A DNA stretch of 64,000 nt from positions 36,982-100,981 of the forward strand of contig JBMOPC010000049.1 in the NCBI GenBank assembly GCA_049323915.1, read 5' to 3'. This stretch comes from BRHc4a sp049323915. GTDB taxonomy: Bacteria > Bacillota > Desulfotomaculia > Desulfotomaculales > Desulfocucumaceae. This document shows, piece after piece, positions 16,999-25,979 of this stretch. A program made the position numbers and the translations under genes. Numbering within the stretch: the stretch's first letter is position 1; every line of letters begins with the position of its first letter. Below the pieces are notes generated by a model. The model saw only the letters and a program-made list of their open reading frames with translations, made no database searches and was not told the DNA's origin.

Positions 16999-17946
16999 CT
17001 AGGCATCAAAAAGTTTGCTAACACTGAGGTCTTCGTGAATCCTTATGATGGCCTCCCCCAGCAGCGGGGCCACCGAGAGTATTTTCATCTTGGGGATTAC
17101 CTTTTCCTGCGGAACGTGAATTGTGTTGGTCACCAGCACTTCCTTCACCGGGGCCTCCTCCAGCCGCTTCAGGGCCGGGCCGCTCAAAACCGGGTGGGTG
17201 CAGCAGATGTATATATCCTTAGCCCCCCATTCTTTCAGCGCCTTGGCCCCCTGGGCGATGGTGCCCGCTGTGTCTATTATGTCGTCAATCATTATTACAT
17301 TGCGACCCTTTATTTCCCCTATGATATTCATAATCTCCGCCACGTTGGGCTCGGGGCGGCGCTTGTCAATTATGGCAATGGGTGCGCCGATGCGCTCCGC
17401 AAGGTCCCTGGCCCTTGTCACACCGCCCAGGTCCGGCGAGACAACGGTGAGGTCGCTAAGTTTTTGCTGAATGAAATACTGGGCCAGAATGGGCACACAT
17501 GGCAGGTGATCAACGGGTATATCAAAAAATCCCTGAATCTGTCCCGCGTGAAGGTCCATGGTTATCACCCTCCTGGCGCCGCTGGCATGGAGCAGGTTTG
17601 CCACCAGCTTTGCCGTGATGGGGTCCCTGGCCCTTGTCTTACGGTCCTGGCGGGCATAGCCATAATAGGGCAAAACGGCCGTTATCCTCCTGGCCGAGGC
17701 CCTCCGCACCGCGTCAACCATTATGAGCAGCTCCATTAAATGCTCATTAACGGGTGTGTTGGTGGGCTGGACTATAAAAACGTCCGCTCCCCTTACGCTT
17801 TCGTTTATTTTTACCTGAATCTCGCCGTCGCTGAAGCGGCTCACCTTGGCCGAACCCACCGAAACACCGAGGTATTGGGCTATTTCCCCGGCCAGGCGGG
17901 GATTGGAGTTGCCGGTAAAAATTTTTAGCCTTCTGCGGGATGTCAT
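16999..17946 (-). CDS. prs: Ribose-phosphate pyrophosphokinase
   Basis: A 315-residue PRPP synthase making PRPP from ribose-5-phosphate and ATP for nucleotides, His and Trp. Visible motifs are the flexible loop YYGYARQDRK, DLHAGQIQGFF (cation site), VVSPDLGG and the PRPP-binding loop MIDDIIDTAGTI. Full length. ATG with GGAGG upstream. It follows glmU closely (23-base gap), as in Bacillus. Confidence 0.98.
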   Translation of the reverse strand: MTSRRRLKIFTGNSNPRLAGEIAQYLGVSVGSAKVSRFSDGEIQVKINESVRGADVFIVQPTNTPVNEHLMELLIMVDAVRRASARRITAVLPYYGYARQDRKTRARDPITAKLVANLLHASGARRVITMDLHAGQIQGFFDIPVDHLPCVPILAQYFIQQKLSDLTVVSPDLGGVTRARDLAERIGAPIAIIDKRRPEPNVAEIMNIIGEIKGRNVIMIDDIIDTAGTIAQGAKALKEWGAKDIYICCTHPVLSGPALKRLEEAPVKEVLVTNTIHVPQEKVIPKMKILSVAPLLGEAIIRIHEDLSVSKLFDA

Positions 17947-17969
17947 GGAAGTATACCTCCGTACTCATC

Positions 17970-19349
17970 TCACTTCTGATCTTTTGGTGATCTTTTTCTG
18001 CGGGACCAGTTGGGAATTATCTTTTGCGGCTCCCTGGTCACCCCCAGGGCATGGTCCGGAACATCCTTCGTGATGGTGGATCCGGCGCCTGTAACCGCCC
18101 CCTCGCCCACCCTCACCGGGGCCACCAGGTTGGTGTTGCTGCCGATAAAGGCATTGTCACCAATAATGGTCTTCCATTTTTTCTCTCCGTCATAGTTACA
18201 GGTTATTGTTCCCGCCCCCACATTGACATTTTGGCCCAGGAGAGCGTCACCCACGTAGCTGAGGTGCGGGACCTTGCTGCCGCCGCCTATCTCCGCCTTT
18301 TTGAGCTCTACGAAATCCCCCACCCTGACCCGGTCGCCAATGCTGCAGCCCGGCCGTATGTAAGAGTACGGGCCGATAGTGCAGCCGCTGCCGATCTCAC
18401 TTTCTTCTATAACGGACTGCCTGACTGTAACGTTATCTTTTATGCGGGCCGAAATAATCCGTGTGAAGGGACCTATTTCACATCCCTCCCCGATTACGGC
18501 GCCGCCCTCCACTATTGTCCCCGGGTAAATGACGGTATCCCGCCCTATGCTTACACCGGCGTCAATATAAACGGCATTGGGGTCAATCATGGTTACTCCC
18601 GACAGCATCAGACCCCTGTTGATACTGATCCTCATGGCGGCCTGGGCAAAGGCCAGCTGGGAGCGGTCATTCACTCCCATTACCTCAACAGGGTCGGCCC
18701 CGGAAACAGCGGAAACCACCCTGCCTTCCCCGACAAATTTTCCCACCAGGTCGGGAAGGTAATACTCCCCCTGTGCATTGTCGGGCCTTATCAGTGCCAG
18801 AGCTTCGAAAAGCCCCCGGGATTTGAAACAGTATATACCGGTGTTTATTTCACTTACCAGCAGTTCTTCCGGGGAGGCATCCTTTTGTTCAACAATCCTT
18901 ACCACAGATCCGGCGTCATTTCTTATCACCCTGCCGTAGCCCCCGGGATTGTCCAGAACGGCAGTGAGCACGGTGGCCCAGGCGCCGCTTTCCCGGTGGG
19001 CCGATACAAGATCCTTTAACATGTCCGCCGAGATAAGCGGAGTATCCCCGCAAAGCACCAGTATGTCGCCCTCATAATCTTTTAAAGGTCCGGCTGCCTG
19101 ATGAAGTGCGTGGGCGGTGCCAAGCTGTTCATGCTGGCAGACCGTTTCCGCCTGCCCCTCCACCGCCTGTGCCACCAAGTCCCCGCCAAAGCCAACCACT
19201 GCGACTATCCTGTCGGACCCCGCATCCCTTGCCGCCTTCAGCACGTGACTAATCATGGACATTCCGCAGACCTTATGCAAAACCTTCGGCAGCTCCGATT
19301 TCATTCTTGTGCCTTTGCCGGCAGCAAGGACAACGGTTGCCAGGCCCAT
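17970..19349 (-). CDS. glmU: Bifunctional GlmU
   Basis: A 459-residue enzyme with two activities: a C-terminal glucosamine-1-phosphate acetyltransferase (left-handed beta-helix, about 250-455, with repeated hexapeptides such as IGEGCEIGP) and an N-terminal uridylyltransferase (LAAGKGTRMKS near residue 8, LCGDTPLI near 100). It makes UDP-GlcNAc for peptidoglycan. ATG at 19349 is preferred over upstream in-frame codons because the pyrophosphorylase motif starts immediately after it. Confidence 0.96.
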   Translation of the reverse strand: MGLATVVLAAGKGTRMKSELPKVLHKVCGMSMISHVLKAARDAGSDRIVAVVGFGGDLVAQAVEGQAETVCQHEQLGTAHALHQAAGPLKDYEGDILVLCGDTPLISADMLKDLVSAHRESGAWATVLTAVLDNPGGYGRVIRNDAGSVVRIVEQKDASPEELLVSEINTGIYCFKSRGLFEALALIRPDNAQGEYYLPDLVGKFVGEGRVVSAVSGADPVEVMGVNDRSQLAFAQAAMRISINRGLMLSGVTMIDPNAVYIDAGVSIGRDTVIYPGTIVEGGAVIGEGCEIGPFTRIISARIKDNVTVRQSVIEESEIGSGCTIGPYSYIRPGCSIGDRVRVGDFVELKKAEIGGGSKVPHLSYVGDALLGQNVNVGAGTITCNYDGEKKWKTIIGDNAFIGSNTNLVAPVRVGEGAVTGAGSTITKDVPDHALGVTREPQKIIPNWSRRKRSPKDQK

Positions 19350-19447
19350 CTCCCAGCCCGCCTTTCCAAACAAAAAATAGTACAAACTTTTTAATTCAAC
19401 AAAAATCGAGATTTCCCTTTAGCATTAACTATTTTTTGAGTTTTCAC

Positions 19448-19471
19448 ACAAAAAGAGAGCCTTACGCTCCC
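19448..19471 (-). terminator. Terminator of spoVG
   Basis: Minus strand GGGAGC-GTAAG-GCTCTC followed by TTTTTGTG, about 20 bases after the spoVG stop. Confidence 0.8.
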
Positions 19472-19493
19472 TTGATGTTAACCTTGTATGCTG

Positions 19494-19760
19494 TTATATA
19501 GCCGCCTCGTAGGCCTGTAACACCGCATTCTGTATTACTTCCCGGGCGGAAGATGTGATGGGATGCGCTATGTCTCTGAATTCGCCGTCCGGAGTTTTCC
19601 TGCTGGGCATAGCAACAAAAAGCCCGTTTTGTCCTTCAACTACCTTGACGTCATGTATAACAAACATATCATCAAGTGTAACCGAAACTATTGCCTTCAT
19701 TTTACCTTCCGACAAAATTTTACGCACCCTTACGTCGGTTACCACCAATCCCCTCACCAC
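19494..19760 (-). CDS. spoVG: SpoVG RNA/DNA-binding regulator
   Basis: An 88-residue SpoVG, a site-specific nucleic-acid-binding regulator. VTDVRVRKI, then NGLFVAMPSRKTPDGEFRD and IAHPITSSAREVI are near-invariant. The exact start is unsure: GTG at 19760, GTG at 19757 or GTG at 19745; the last matches the usual N-terminus (M-E/V-V-T-D-V-R) with AGGGG four bases upstream. It lies just before glmU as in Bacillus, but a terminator separates them. Confidence 0.95.
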   Translation of the reverse strand: MVRGLVVTDVRVRKILSEGKMKAIVSVTLDDMFVIHDVKVVEGQNGLFVAMPSRKTPDGEFRDIAHPITSSAREVIQNAVLQAYEAAI

Positions 19761-19901
19761 CTTCCTTTTACATAATTTTCAACAGAATGATTTTGATTGA
19801 ATTCTCCATTGAAAAAAAAATTCCTTCATTTTTCCAGTTGGATATGAAAAATATTCCTTAAATATAATAAACTATTAAATAGCCGGGGAAATGTGTTCGG
19901 A

Positions 19902-21119
19902 CTATAACACCTCTATGCAATAACCGGCTTTTTCAAGACTTCTTACCACGCTGTCAATGTGTTCCCAGTCAATTGTCTCCAGTATGAATTCCACTTCGGC
20001 ATCTCTTAGTGGCACCTTGGGCCTTGAGCGGTCATGTACGATGGATATTATATTGACCTCTTGCGACGCAACCAGTGAAACTATTTTCTGCAGGCTGCCC
20101 GGCCTGTCGGAAATAACGGTCCTTATACGCAGGCGCCGTCCGGACTTGACCAGTCCCCTTTCAATTATGTTGGACAGCATGTTGACGTCTATGTTTCCCC
20201 CGCTGATCACGGCCACCACGTTCAGCCCGTCCATATTCAGCCTGCCGTGGAGCACAGAGGCCAGCGCCGCCGCCCCCGCCCCCTCGGACACCACTTTGCT
20301 GCGCTCCAGCAGCATCAGAATGGTGCGGGATATTTCCTCGTCATCCACCAGCACCACGTCATCCACGTACTTTTTTATCAGATCTAAGGCAATATTACCC
20401 GGACGCCTGACGTTTATGCCCTCGGCGATGGTGCCCGACACCGGCAGCCCCTTCAGCTCCCCGGATTTGCGGCAGAGGTACACCGCCGGGGCGCCGGCGG
20501 ACTGTACACCGTAAACCTTTACCCGGGGCTTGAGTTCTTTTAGAACAAATGAAATACCGCCCAAAAGGCCTCCGCCTCCCACCGGGACAACAACGGCGTC
20601 AACGTCGGGAAGCTGATCCAGTATTTCCAGCCCAAGGGTCCCCTGCCCGGCTATTATGTCCGGATCGTCAAATCCGTGGATATAAGTGGCTCCGGTCTGC
20701 TTCTGTATCTCCCCGGCCGCATCAAAAGCCTCATCGTAATCCTTGCCGGCAAGTATTACTTCAGCGCCATAACCACGGCTGGCCATTATTTTTGTTATGG
20801 GGGACCCCTCGGGCATCACGATGGAGGCCTTTATGCCCAGGCTGTTTGCAGCATAGGCCACTCCCTGGGCATGATTCCCGGCCGAGGCCGCTATTACACC
20901 CCTTGACCTTTCCTCCCCGGACAATGTGGATATTTTGTTGTATGCCCCCCTTATTTTAAAGGACCCGGTTTTCTGCATATTCTCCAGTTTTAGAAACAGG
21001 TTGGCCCCGGTTATGCTGCTGAAGGTGCTGGAATAGTCCAGCGGGGTTGTGTGAATCACTCCGGCCATCCTGCTCCTGGCCTCTGTCACCCTGTCCAACG
21101 CAAGTATTTTTTTGTCCAC
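19902..21119 (-). CDS. ilvA: Threonine ammonia-lyase with ACT domain
   Basis: A 405-residue PLP enzyme that deaminates threonine to 2-oxobutyrate. The PLP lysine is in GSFKIRGAYNK (near 53), and the phosphate-binding glycine loop is VPVGGGGLLGG (near 180). A C-terminal ACT domain (about 330-405) suggests ligand regulation. Length and architecture fit the short TdcB/IlvA class. 2-Oxobutyrate feeds isoleucine or propionate. GTG start with GGGAGG upstream. It is inserted between ispE/gntR and spoVG, where Bacillus has purR-yabJ. Confidence 0.9.
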   Translation of the reverse strand: MDKKILALDRVTEARSRMAGVIHTTPLDYSSTFSSITGANLFLKLENMQKTGSFKIRGAYNKISTLSGEERSRGVIAASAGNHAQGVAYAANSLGIKASIVMPEGSPITKIMASRGYGAEVILAGKDYDEAFDAAGEIQKQTGATYIHGFDDPDIIAGQGTLGLEILDQLPDVDAVVVPVGGGGLLGGISFVLKELKPRVKVYGVQSAGAPAVYLCRKSGELKGLPVSGTIAEGINVRRPGNIALDLIKKYVDDVVLVDDEEISRTILMLLERSKVVSEGAGAAALASVLHGRLNMDGLNVVAVISGGNIDVNMLSNIIERGLVKSGRRLRIRTVISDRPGSLQKIVSLVASQEVNIISIVHDRSRPKVPLRDAEVEFILETIDWEHIDSVVRSLEKAGYCIEVL

Positions 21120-21169
21120 CAGGAGACCTCCCGTTCAAATTCATTGACAAAATTAAGAAATAGTATACA

Positions 21170-21200
21170 AAACTAAAGGAATTAGCCAAAAGCTAATTCC
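21170..21200 (-). terminator. Terminator of the gntR-nucleotidyltransferase pair
   Basis: Minus strand GGAATTAGC-TTTTG-GCTAATTCC followed by TTTAGTTTTG, about 40 bases after the stop at 21240. Confidence 0.75.
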
Positions 21201-21239
21201 AAATATACTTAGCCGCCGGTATTTACACTGCACCGCCTG

Positions 21240-21992
21240 TCAGGCGGTATCCAACACTTTACTGACCAGCTCCAGATCGCTGGGCTTATCCACATCAACA
21301 CCCACCTCCGGATAAGTGGTCACCACCACGGCCCCCTCCACTCCCAAGAGCGCCGAAGCCTTTTTCTCGGCCTCCTTGAGAGTTACCATCCGCAACACGA
21401 ACTTCAGCAGGAAAGGCACTCCCATAAGCCTGCTGAGGCGTATGGGGCTTTTGCGGGCATCAACCAGCTGCTGCCCCATCTCCATGCACCTGGCCACTGC
21501 CCCGGGGTCGATGAGAAAAAGGTTGCCCCCGGTGAAATCCCCTTCCTTAAGGGTAACGTATGTACGCTTGACGCTCAAAAAGTATTTCTCCACTGCTTCC
21601 CTTGGAACAACCGGGTAATATACTTCCGCAGACCTGTTTCCGCACTTGTCCAGAAAATCCTCTATGGCCTGGGAGGTGATGAGCGGTATGTCGCAGGTGG
21701 CCAGCAGCACCCTTTTGGCGTCCGGAAGGCATTTCACCCCTCTGGCCACATTCTCCATCAGGCTTCCCTCGGCCTTTACAAACTGAATATCCTTCCGGTC
21801 GTAAAAGCCGGGCACATCGGGAGGGCCCACCACCACTATCCTTCCGATTCGCCTGCAGCTCTTGAGGGCGTCAATAACGTATTCCACCATGGCTTTACGG
21901 CCGATTGTAATCATGGCTTCATAAGGAACCGAACTGCATTGTTTAAGCGGGCCGTCATTCCTGCTCCCGGCCAGTACCAGCGCATCAACCAT
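21240..21992 (-). CDS. MobA-like nucleotidyltransferase, substrate unknown
   Basis: A 250-residue GT-A-fold nucleotidyltransferase. ALVLAGSRNDGPLKQ replaces the usual LAGG-x-S-x-R-G-K loop, YEAMITIGRKAMVEYVIDAL follows, and LLATCDIPLIT holds the metal aspartate. The middle shows FTGGNLFLIDP; the end VGVDVDKPSDLELV is typical of MobA-like enzymes. The substrate is unknown. Its ATG directly abuts the stop of the gntR gene (TAAATG), so the two are co-translated and probably act in one process. Confidence 0.8.
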   Translation of the reverse strand: MVDALVLAGSRNDGPLKQCSSVPYEAMITIGRKAMVEYVIDALKSCRRIGRIVVVGPPDVPGFYDRKDIQFVKAEGSLMENVARGVKCLPDAKRVLLATCDIPLITSQAIEDFLDKCGNRSAEVYYPVVPREAVEKYFLSVKRTYVTLKEGDFTGGNLFLIDPGAVARCMEMGQQLVDARKSPIRLSRLMGVPFLLKFVLRMVTLKEAEKKASALLGVEGAVVVTTYPEVGVDVDKPSDLELVSKVLDTA

Positions 21993-22676
21993 TTATTCTT
22001 TGGCCTCCCGCAAGGCATTTAAAAGGCTTTGCTCGGCGTTTTCCACATGCTCCCTGGCCAGCGCCTGGGCAAGATCGATATTCCTCTCGCTGATTGCCTC
22101 CACTATTGCCCGGTGCTCGTAAAGGGCGTCCCTGGAGCGCCCGGGCTGGGAAAGGGATGTGGTTCTGAACCGCTGTATCTGCTCCTTCAGGTGGGTGACA
22201 ATCTGTACCAGCCTCTCATTGCGGCAGGCCTTGTAGATAAGCTCGTGGAAATTGGTATCTGTTTCCACTATGGCATCCAGTTCAGCCTTGTCACCCAGTT
22301 CGGCCGCAAGAACGATGGACCTTTCCAGTTCTTCCAGCTCCTTGTCGGTGACCCTTTCAGCCGCCAGGCCTGCGGCAAGGGCCTCCAGCGCCGCCCTGAC
22401 CTCGAAAACGTCAACAATGTCCCTGACCGATATCCCCGACACGTAGGCTCCCTTCCGGGGAATCATCACAACAAAGCCTTCCAGTTCAAGCTTTCTGATG
22501 GCCTCCCTTACCGGTGTCCTGCTTACTCCCATCTCCTCGGCCAATTGCATCTCCATCAGACGCTCGCCAGGTTTTAAACGGCCCTGTATGATCGCCTCCC
22601 GCAGTGATTCAAACACCATCTCCCGCAGGGGCTTGTAGTTGTCCAGCCTGATTGGGACCAGTCGGGGCTGTTCCAT
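21993..22676 (-). CDS. GntR/FadR-family transcriptional regulator
   Basis: A 227-residue regulator with an N-terminal winged helix (about 15-80; LREAIIQGRLKPGERLMEMQ and MGVSRTPVREAIRKLELEG) and a C-terminal FCD ligand domain (about 90-220) with likely metal-binding histidines (NFHELIY, EHRAIVEAI, REHVENAEQ). The ATG at 22676 has GGAGG 7 bases upstream. It occupies the position of purR in Bacillus but is unrelated to it. Coupled to the downstream nucleotidyltransferase. Confidence 0.92.
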   Translation of the reverse strand: MEQPRLVPIRLDNYKPLREMVFESLREAIIQGRLKPGERLMEMQLAEEMGVSRTPVREAIRKLELEGFVVMIPRKGAYVSGISVRDIVDVFEVRAALEALAAGLAAERVTDKELEELERSIVLAAELGDKAELDAIVETDTNFHELIYKACRNERLVQIVTHLKEQIQRFRTTSLSQPGRSRDALYEHRAIVEAISERNIDLAQALAREHVENAEQSLLNALREAKE

Positions 22677-22779
22677 CCTGATACCTCCTACCATTATACT
22701 CCATTTCTTATTGTAATCGCTCCTCACAAACACTGCAAGTATCCCTAATCAAGGGGTGAAGCAGTGATCCCCGGCGGAA

Positions 22780-23625
22780 TCATACCGTGGCGGTGGCTAT
22801 AATACTGCATCCGGGCAGTCTTAGCCTTGAAGCCAGCCCGGCGGCCTCGGCGGGACCCGCGCAAAGTCCGAAAACAGTGGGACCGCTGCCGGACATCAGA
22901 GCTCCCATAGCCCCGGCATCCACAAGAGAATACTTTATGTTATTTATTTCCGGGTGCAGTGAAGCCGTAACCCTCTCCAGCGCATTATACATCAGCCGGG
23001 CCACAGACGGCGCATCCCGCCTTTCCAGGGCCTCCAGCAGCGCCTCCGGGCCGGGTCCCGCAATTGGCGGCAGTGTATCGTAAAGGCTGTAGACTTCAGC
23101 CGTGGAAACACCAAAGGGGGGCTTGACCAACACCACTCCCACACCTGAAAAGGATGGCAAAGGCGAAAGGTCCCCGCCCTTTCCCCGGGCCAGGGCGGTT
23201 TTTCCCGCAAGGCAGAAGGGAACATCAGCTCCAATCCTTTCTCCCAGCCGTAAAAGACTTCCCTCCCCGGCTTTCAGCTCCCACAATGTATTCAGGCACA
23301 TAAGGGCCGCCGCCGCGTCCGAGGACCCCCCTGCCAGCCCGGCCGCGGACGGTATGTTTTTATTGATAAATATTTTTGCTCCCCGGCTCAGGCCATACTC
23401 CTTCAAAAGCAGTTCTGCGGCCTTAAATACAATATTTCCCGGGCCCCGGGGGACTTCGGGGTCACTGGTGTCCACCAGTATTTCACTTCCCGGAAGTGTC
23501 TCCACCTCCAGCACATCATGAAGTTCCAGGGACTGCATGACGGTAAGTATCTCGTGGTACCCGTCCGGCCTGGTTCCCAGCACGTCAAGGAAAAGGTTTA
23601 TTTTAGCCCGGGCTTTGACATTCAT
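22780..23625 (-). CDS. ispE: 4-diphosphocytidyl-2-C-methyl-D-erythritol kinase IspE
   Basis: A 281-residue GHMP kinase of the MEP isoprenoid pathway. ARAKINLFLDV at the N-terminus, the ATP loop IPSAAGLAGGSSDAAA (about 90-105) and ALMSGSGPTVFGL near 250 are diagnostic. Full length. ATG with GGGGAG upstream. In Bacillus it lies between sspF and purR; here the upstream side opens into the accessory region starting near 23.8 kb. Confidence 0.96.
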   Translation of the reverse strand: MNVKARAKINLFLDVLGTRPDGYHEILTVMQSLELHDVLEVETLPGSEILVDTSDPEVPRGPGNIVFKAAELLLKEYGLSRGAKIFINKNIPSAAGLAGGSSDAAAALMCLNTLWELKAGEGSLLRLGERIGADVPFCLAGKTALARGKGGDLSPLPSFSGVGVVLVKPPFGVSTAEVYSLYDTLPPIAGPGPEALLEALERRDAPSVARLMYNALERVTASLHPEINNIKYSLVDAGAMGALMSGSGPTVFGLCAGPAEAAGLASRLRLPGCSIIATATV

Positions 23626-23824
23626 AATTTTCTCCCCGGTGTTACCCCTTAGATTATTTTAGGTATTAATACCACCCGCAGCAACATTTCCCTCTTTTTT
23701 TGCTGATAAAATGACAATTTTGTCCGCCCGGGTGTTTTATTATTATTTACCTTATGACCATTTTTTTTGCAGAATAACCTCTGTTCGCCCGGGCAATATA
23801 AAAATATATCAAGGAGGTGATTGC

Positions 23825-23980
23825 GTGTCCAAAGTATCGTCCTGCAAGGTTGAAGAATGCATGTACAACAACAACATGGAATGCCATGCCCAGGGAATTG
23901 AGGTTCTTTCCAGCACCGCAGATAAACACTGCTCGCAGTCCGCCAACACCATGTGTCAAACATTTGCTCCCAAGGGATAA
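23825..23980 (+). CDS. DUF1540-like small Cys protein
   Basis: A 51-residue protein with a GTG start and a perfect AAGGAGGTGA site. Cys7, 12, 20, 36 and 44 occur in the pattern SCKVEECMYNNNMECHAQ and CSQSANTMCQTF, which matches DUF1540 (short Cys-containing proteins of sporulating Firmicutes, probably metal binding). It is followed at once by its own terminator. The perfect ribosome site suggests strong expression. Confidence 0.8.
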   Translation: MSKVSSCKVEECMYNNNMECHAQGIEVLSSTADKHCSQSANTMCQTFAPKG

Positions 23981-23990
23981 ATTAAACGGC

Positions 23991-24019
23991 GGGACGTCCT
24001 TCACAAGGCGTCCCTTCTT
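23991..24019 (+). terminator. Terminator of the DUF1540 gene
   Basis: GGGACG(T)CCTT-CAC-AAGGCGTCCC followed by TTCTTAATT, ten bases after the stop codon. Confidence 0.75.
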
Positions 24020-24113
24020 AATTGGCCCGCCACACAACCCCGGCATGTCGGCCTTCACATATTCTATTGCTGATTAATAGATTAATTGAAAGGTTCATAG
24101 TGAGGTGATAATA

Positions 24114-24671
24114 TTGGCGGAAGACACTTCGGCCCATGAGGCCGGGACCTGGCTGGTAATAATCAGGTCGGCCCGCAAGCTTCAATTCTACTCCGGGAAT
24201 AATCCGGTTAAAACATACCCGGTGGCGGTGGGCAAACACTCAACTCCTACACCGTTGGGGTCCTACAGGGTTGTCAACAAAATCGTAAACCCCGGAGGAA
24301 TGCTGGGAACACGCTGGATGGGGCTCAGCATTCCAAACGGAAATTACGGGCTGCACGGCACAAACAATCCCTCTTCCATCGGAAAGTACATTTCCAACGG
24401 CTGTATCAGAATGTTCAATTCAGATGTGGAAGAGCTTTTCCCCAAAATCAGCATAGGGACACCTGTAACCATAACCGATGGAGACAACCCCGGGATCAGC
24501 ACCTCAGACACAGGTCACCCTGAAAGCGGGAAAAGGCACATAGTTAAAAAAGGGGACACCCTCTGGAGGATATCGCAGACTTATGGTGTCCCGGTGGATT
24601 TGATCGCCAGGGCAAACAACATTTCCAACCCGGACATACTGTCCGTTGGACAGGTGCTTATTATACCTTGA
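24114..24671 (+). CDS. L,D-transpeptidase (YkuD) with C-terminal LysM
   Basis: A 185-residue protein with a YkuD catalytic domain (about 12-125) and a C-terminal LysM (about 140-184, HIVKKGDTLWRISQTYGVP). The active-site block is HGTNNPSSIGKYISNGCIRM, with His and nucleophilic Cys. Such enzymes make 3-3 crosslinks in peptidoglycan. Domain order is the reverse of Bacillus YkuD (LysM first), and no signal peptide is visible, as in spore-associated members. TTG at 24114 is chosen because GAGGTGA lies 5 bases upstream. Confidence 0.88.
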   Translation: MAEDTSAHEAGTWLVIIRSARKLQFYSGNNPVKTYPVAVGKHSTPTPLGSYRVVNKIVNPGGMLGTRWMGLSIPNGNYGLHGTNNPSSIGKYISNGCIRMFNSDVEELFPKISIGTPVTITDGDNPGISTSDTGHPESGKRHIVKKGDTLWRISQTYGVPVDLIARANNISNPDILSVGQVLIIP

Positions 24672-24688
24672 GGGTAAAATGGGCTATT

Positions 24689-25135
24689 TTACTTTCGCAG
24701 CAAAAGCCACGCCCCGGCAGCCATCAGAATAGTTCCACCCACCCTGCACCAGTTAAAGCTCAGCCTGTCCATGCCAAAAAGCCCGAAATGGTCAATCAGC
24801 CCGGCGGTCAGCACCTGCCCCAGTATAATTGCCGTTGTGGCCGGCGCCACACCGACTTTGGGAATACTGCGTATCACCCCGTAGGTGATAATCACCCCCA
24901 GTATTCCCCCCAGATATGTATAAACAGGGGCATGGCTTATCAGTGACAGTTTCCCCTCACCCAGCTTGAATACGAAAAGGAGTACGGAAACGAATAACAG
25001 GCCCACCAGGTGAACCACGAAGGTGGCCTCCAAAAGCCCGATAACCTTGCTGAGAGCCGCGTTTAACGTTCCCTGGAAGGCCATGGTTACCCCTGAAAGG
25101 GCCGCGATAATCAGTGCCAGCAGACGGACAGTCAT
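24689..25135 (-). CDS. YdcZ-family (DUF606) membrane transporter-like protein
   Basis: A 148-residue integral membrane protein with about five hydrophobic segments, matching the DUF606/YdcZ half-size members of the drug/metabolite transporter superfamily. FQGTLNAALSKVIG near residue 20 and the paired GxIxxxG-like segments are typical. Half-size members usually act as dimers or pairs; only one is present here. Substrate unknown. It is convergent with the transpeptidase gene. Confidence 0.85.
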   Translation of the reverse strand: MTVRLLALIIAALSGVTMAFQGTLNAALSKVIGLLEATFVVHLVGLLFVSVLLFVFKLGEGKLSLISHAPVYTYLGGILGVIITYGVIRSIPKVGVAPATTAIILGQVLTAGLIDHFGLFGMDRLSFNWCRVGGTILMAAGAWLLLRK

Positions 25136-25204
25136 CAGAACCTTCCGCCTTTTTGAAATACATACAAACCTCCCACCCCAAAAGAGGTTTTGGCAATACC
25201 ATTC

Positions 25205-25236
25205 AAAAAATCACCCCCACGTTATGGGGGTATTTT
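25205..25236 (-). terminator. Terminator after the gene at 25349
   Basis: Minus strand ACCCCCATAACGTGGGGGT followed by GATTTTTTG; also T-rich in the other direction. It separates the unknown cassette from ydcZ. Confidence 0.6.
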
Positions 25237-25348
25237 ATGCCGCTGCGGCAATATAATATACATGCCCAGGTGGCCGTAAAGTATGACAATAATTATTACA
25301 ACATAAAAGGATCCGAATTTTCATTCCCTTGGTGGCTGCTTTGGTCAA

Positions 25349-25867
25349 TTATCCCAACCGGCGGTCCCATGACAGGTGGCCCCCGTGCCCTTTTATCTCC
25401 CTGGGCCCGCTCAGGCTTTCCGCCGCCTTCTCACTTGCGGCAGGCCGCTCCCTGGCCTCCTGCCCCTCATAATCCGGCCGCTGCGGCGGGCCTGGAGGGG
25501 GCTGCATCATACTGCTCAGCAAACCAAGCAAAAGGGCATTCTCCGGCCTTTGGCCACGGGAACCCAGAAGACTTAACAAAAGGGCGGGATTTATGCCGGC
25601 ACTGCCGCCGCGGGCCCCTCCCTGCTGTCCCTGCCCCTGGGCAAGCATCTGCAGCAATGTCATCATCAGCGGATCTTCCGCCGGGGATCTGGAAACAGGA
25701 GCCCCGGTCAGGGACATTTTATTCATAACGCTTACAATCCCAAGCAGGTTGACAAGGCTTACCATGATCATTGTATCGACATTATCCGTGTCTTCCTTTG
25801 ACTGGTGTTCCATAAGCCGGAACAATACACCTTCCAGGTGCGCGCCACCCGGCGTTTCACCGGACAT
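25349..25867 (-). CDS. Uncharacterised protein, paralogue A of a local cassette
   Basis: A 172-residue protein, family not recognised. It starts MSGETPGG and has a hydrophobic-amphipathic core MIMVSLVNLLGIVSVMNKMS (about 33-52). A Gln/Gly-rich linker and a second helical block INPALLLSLLGSRGQ ... NALLLGLLSSMMQ follow, then a charged tail. The gene at 26373 encodes a clear paralogue (MSGEE start, LLSLVNLMGIVNII, DPSALLSILGGKG). No signal peptide. Leucine/methionine-rich helices suggest protein-protein or membrane contact. ATG with GGGGGG upstream. Confidence 0.7.
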   Translation of the reverse strand: MSGETPGGAHLEGVLFRLMEHQSKEDTDNVDTMIMVSLVNLLGIVSVMNKMSLTGAPVSRSPAEDPLMMTLLQMLAQGQGQQGGARGGSAGINPALLLSLLGSRGQRPENALLLGLLSSMMQPPPGPPQRPDYEGQEARERPAASEKAAESLSGPREIKGHGGHLSWDRRLG

Positions 25868-25979
25868 ATCACAACCCCCCCCCGGGTTTCATGCATCTAT
25901 TCGGTAACATATTTTAACCCTTCGCCATAATATGGAATTAGTCGCAAAACTTTATTTGTTTTTTAAGGAGGTCAATAAA

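Noticed and set aside
18024..19019. Long open frame antisense to glmU
   Set aside because: Shadow of a confident gene; no ribosome site, no domain.
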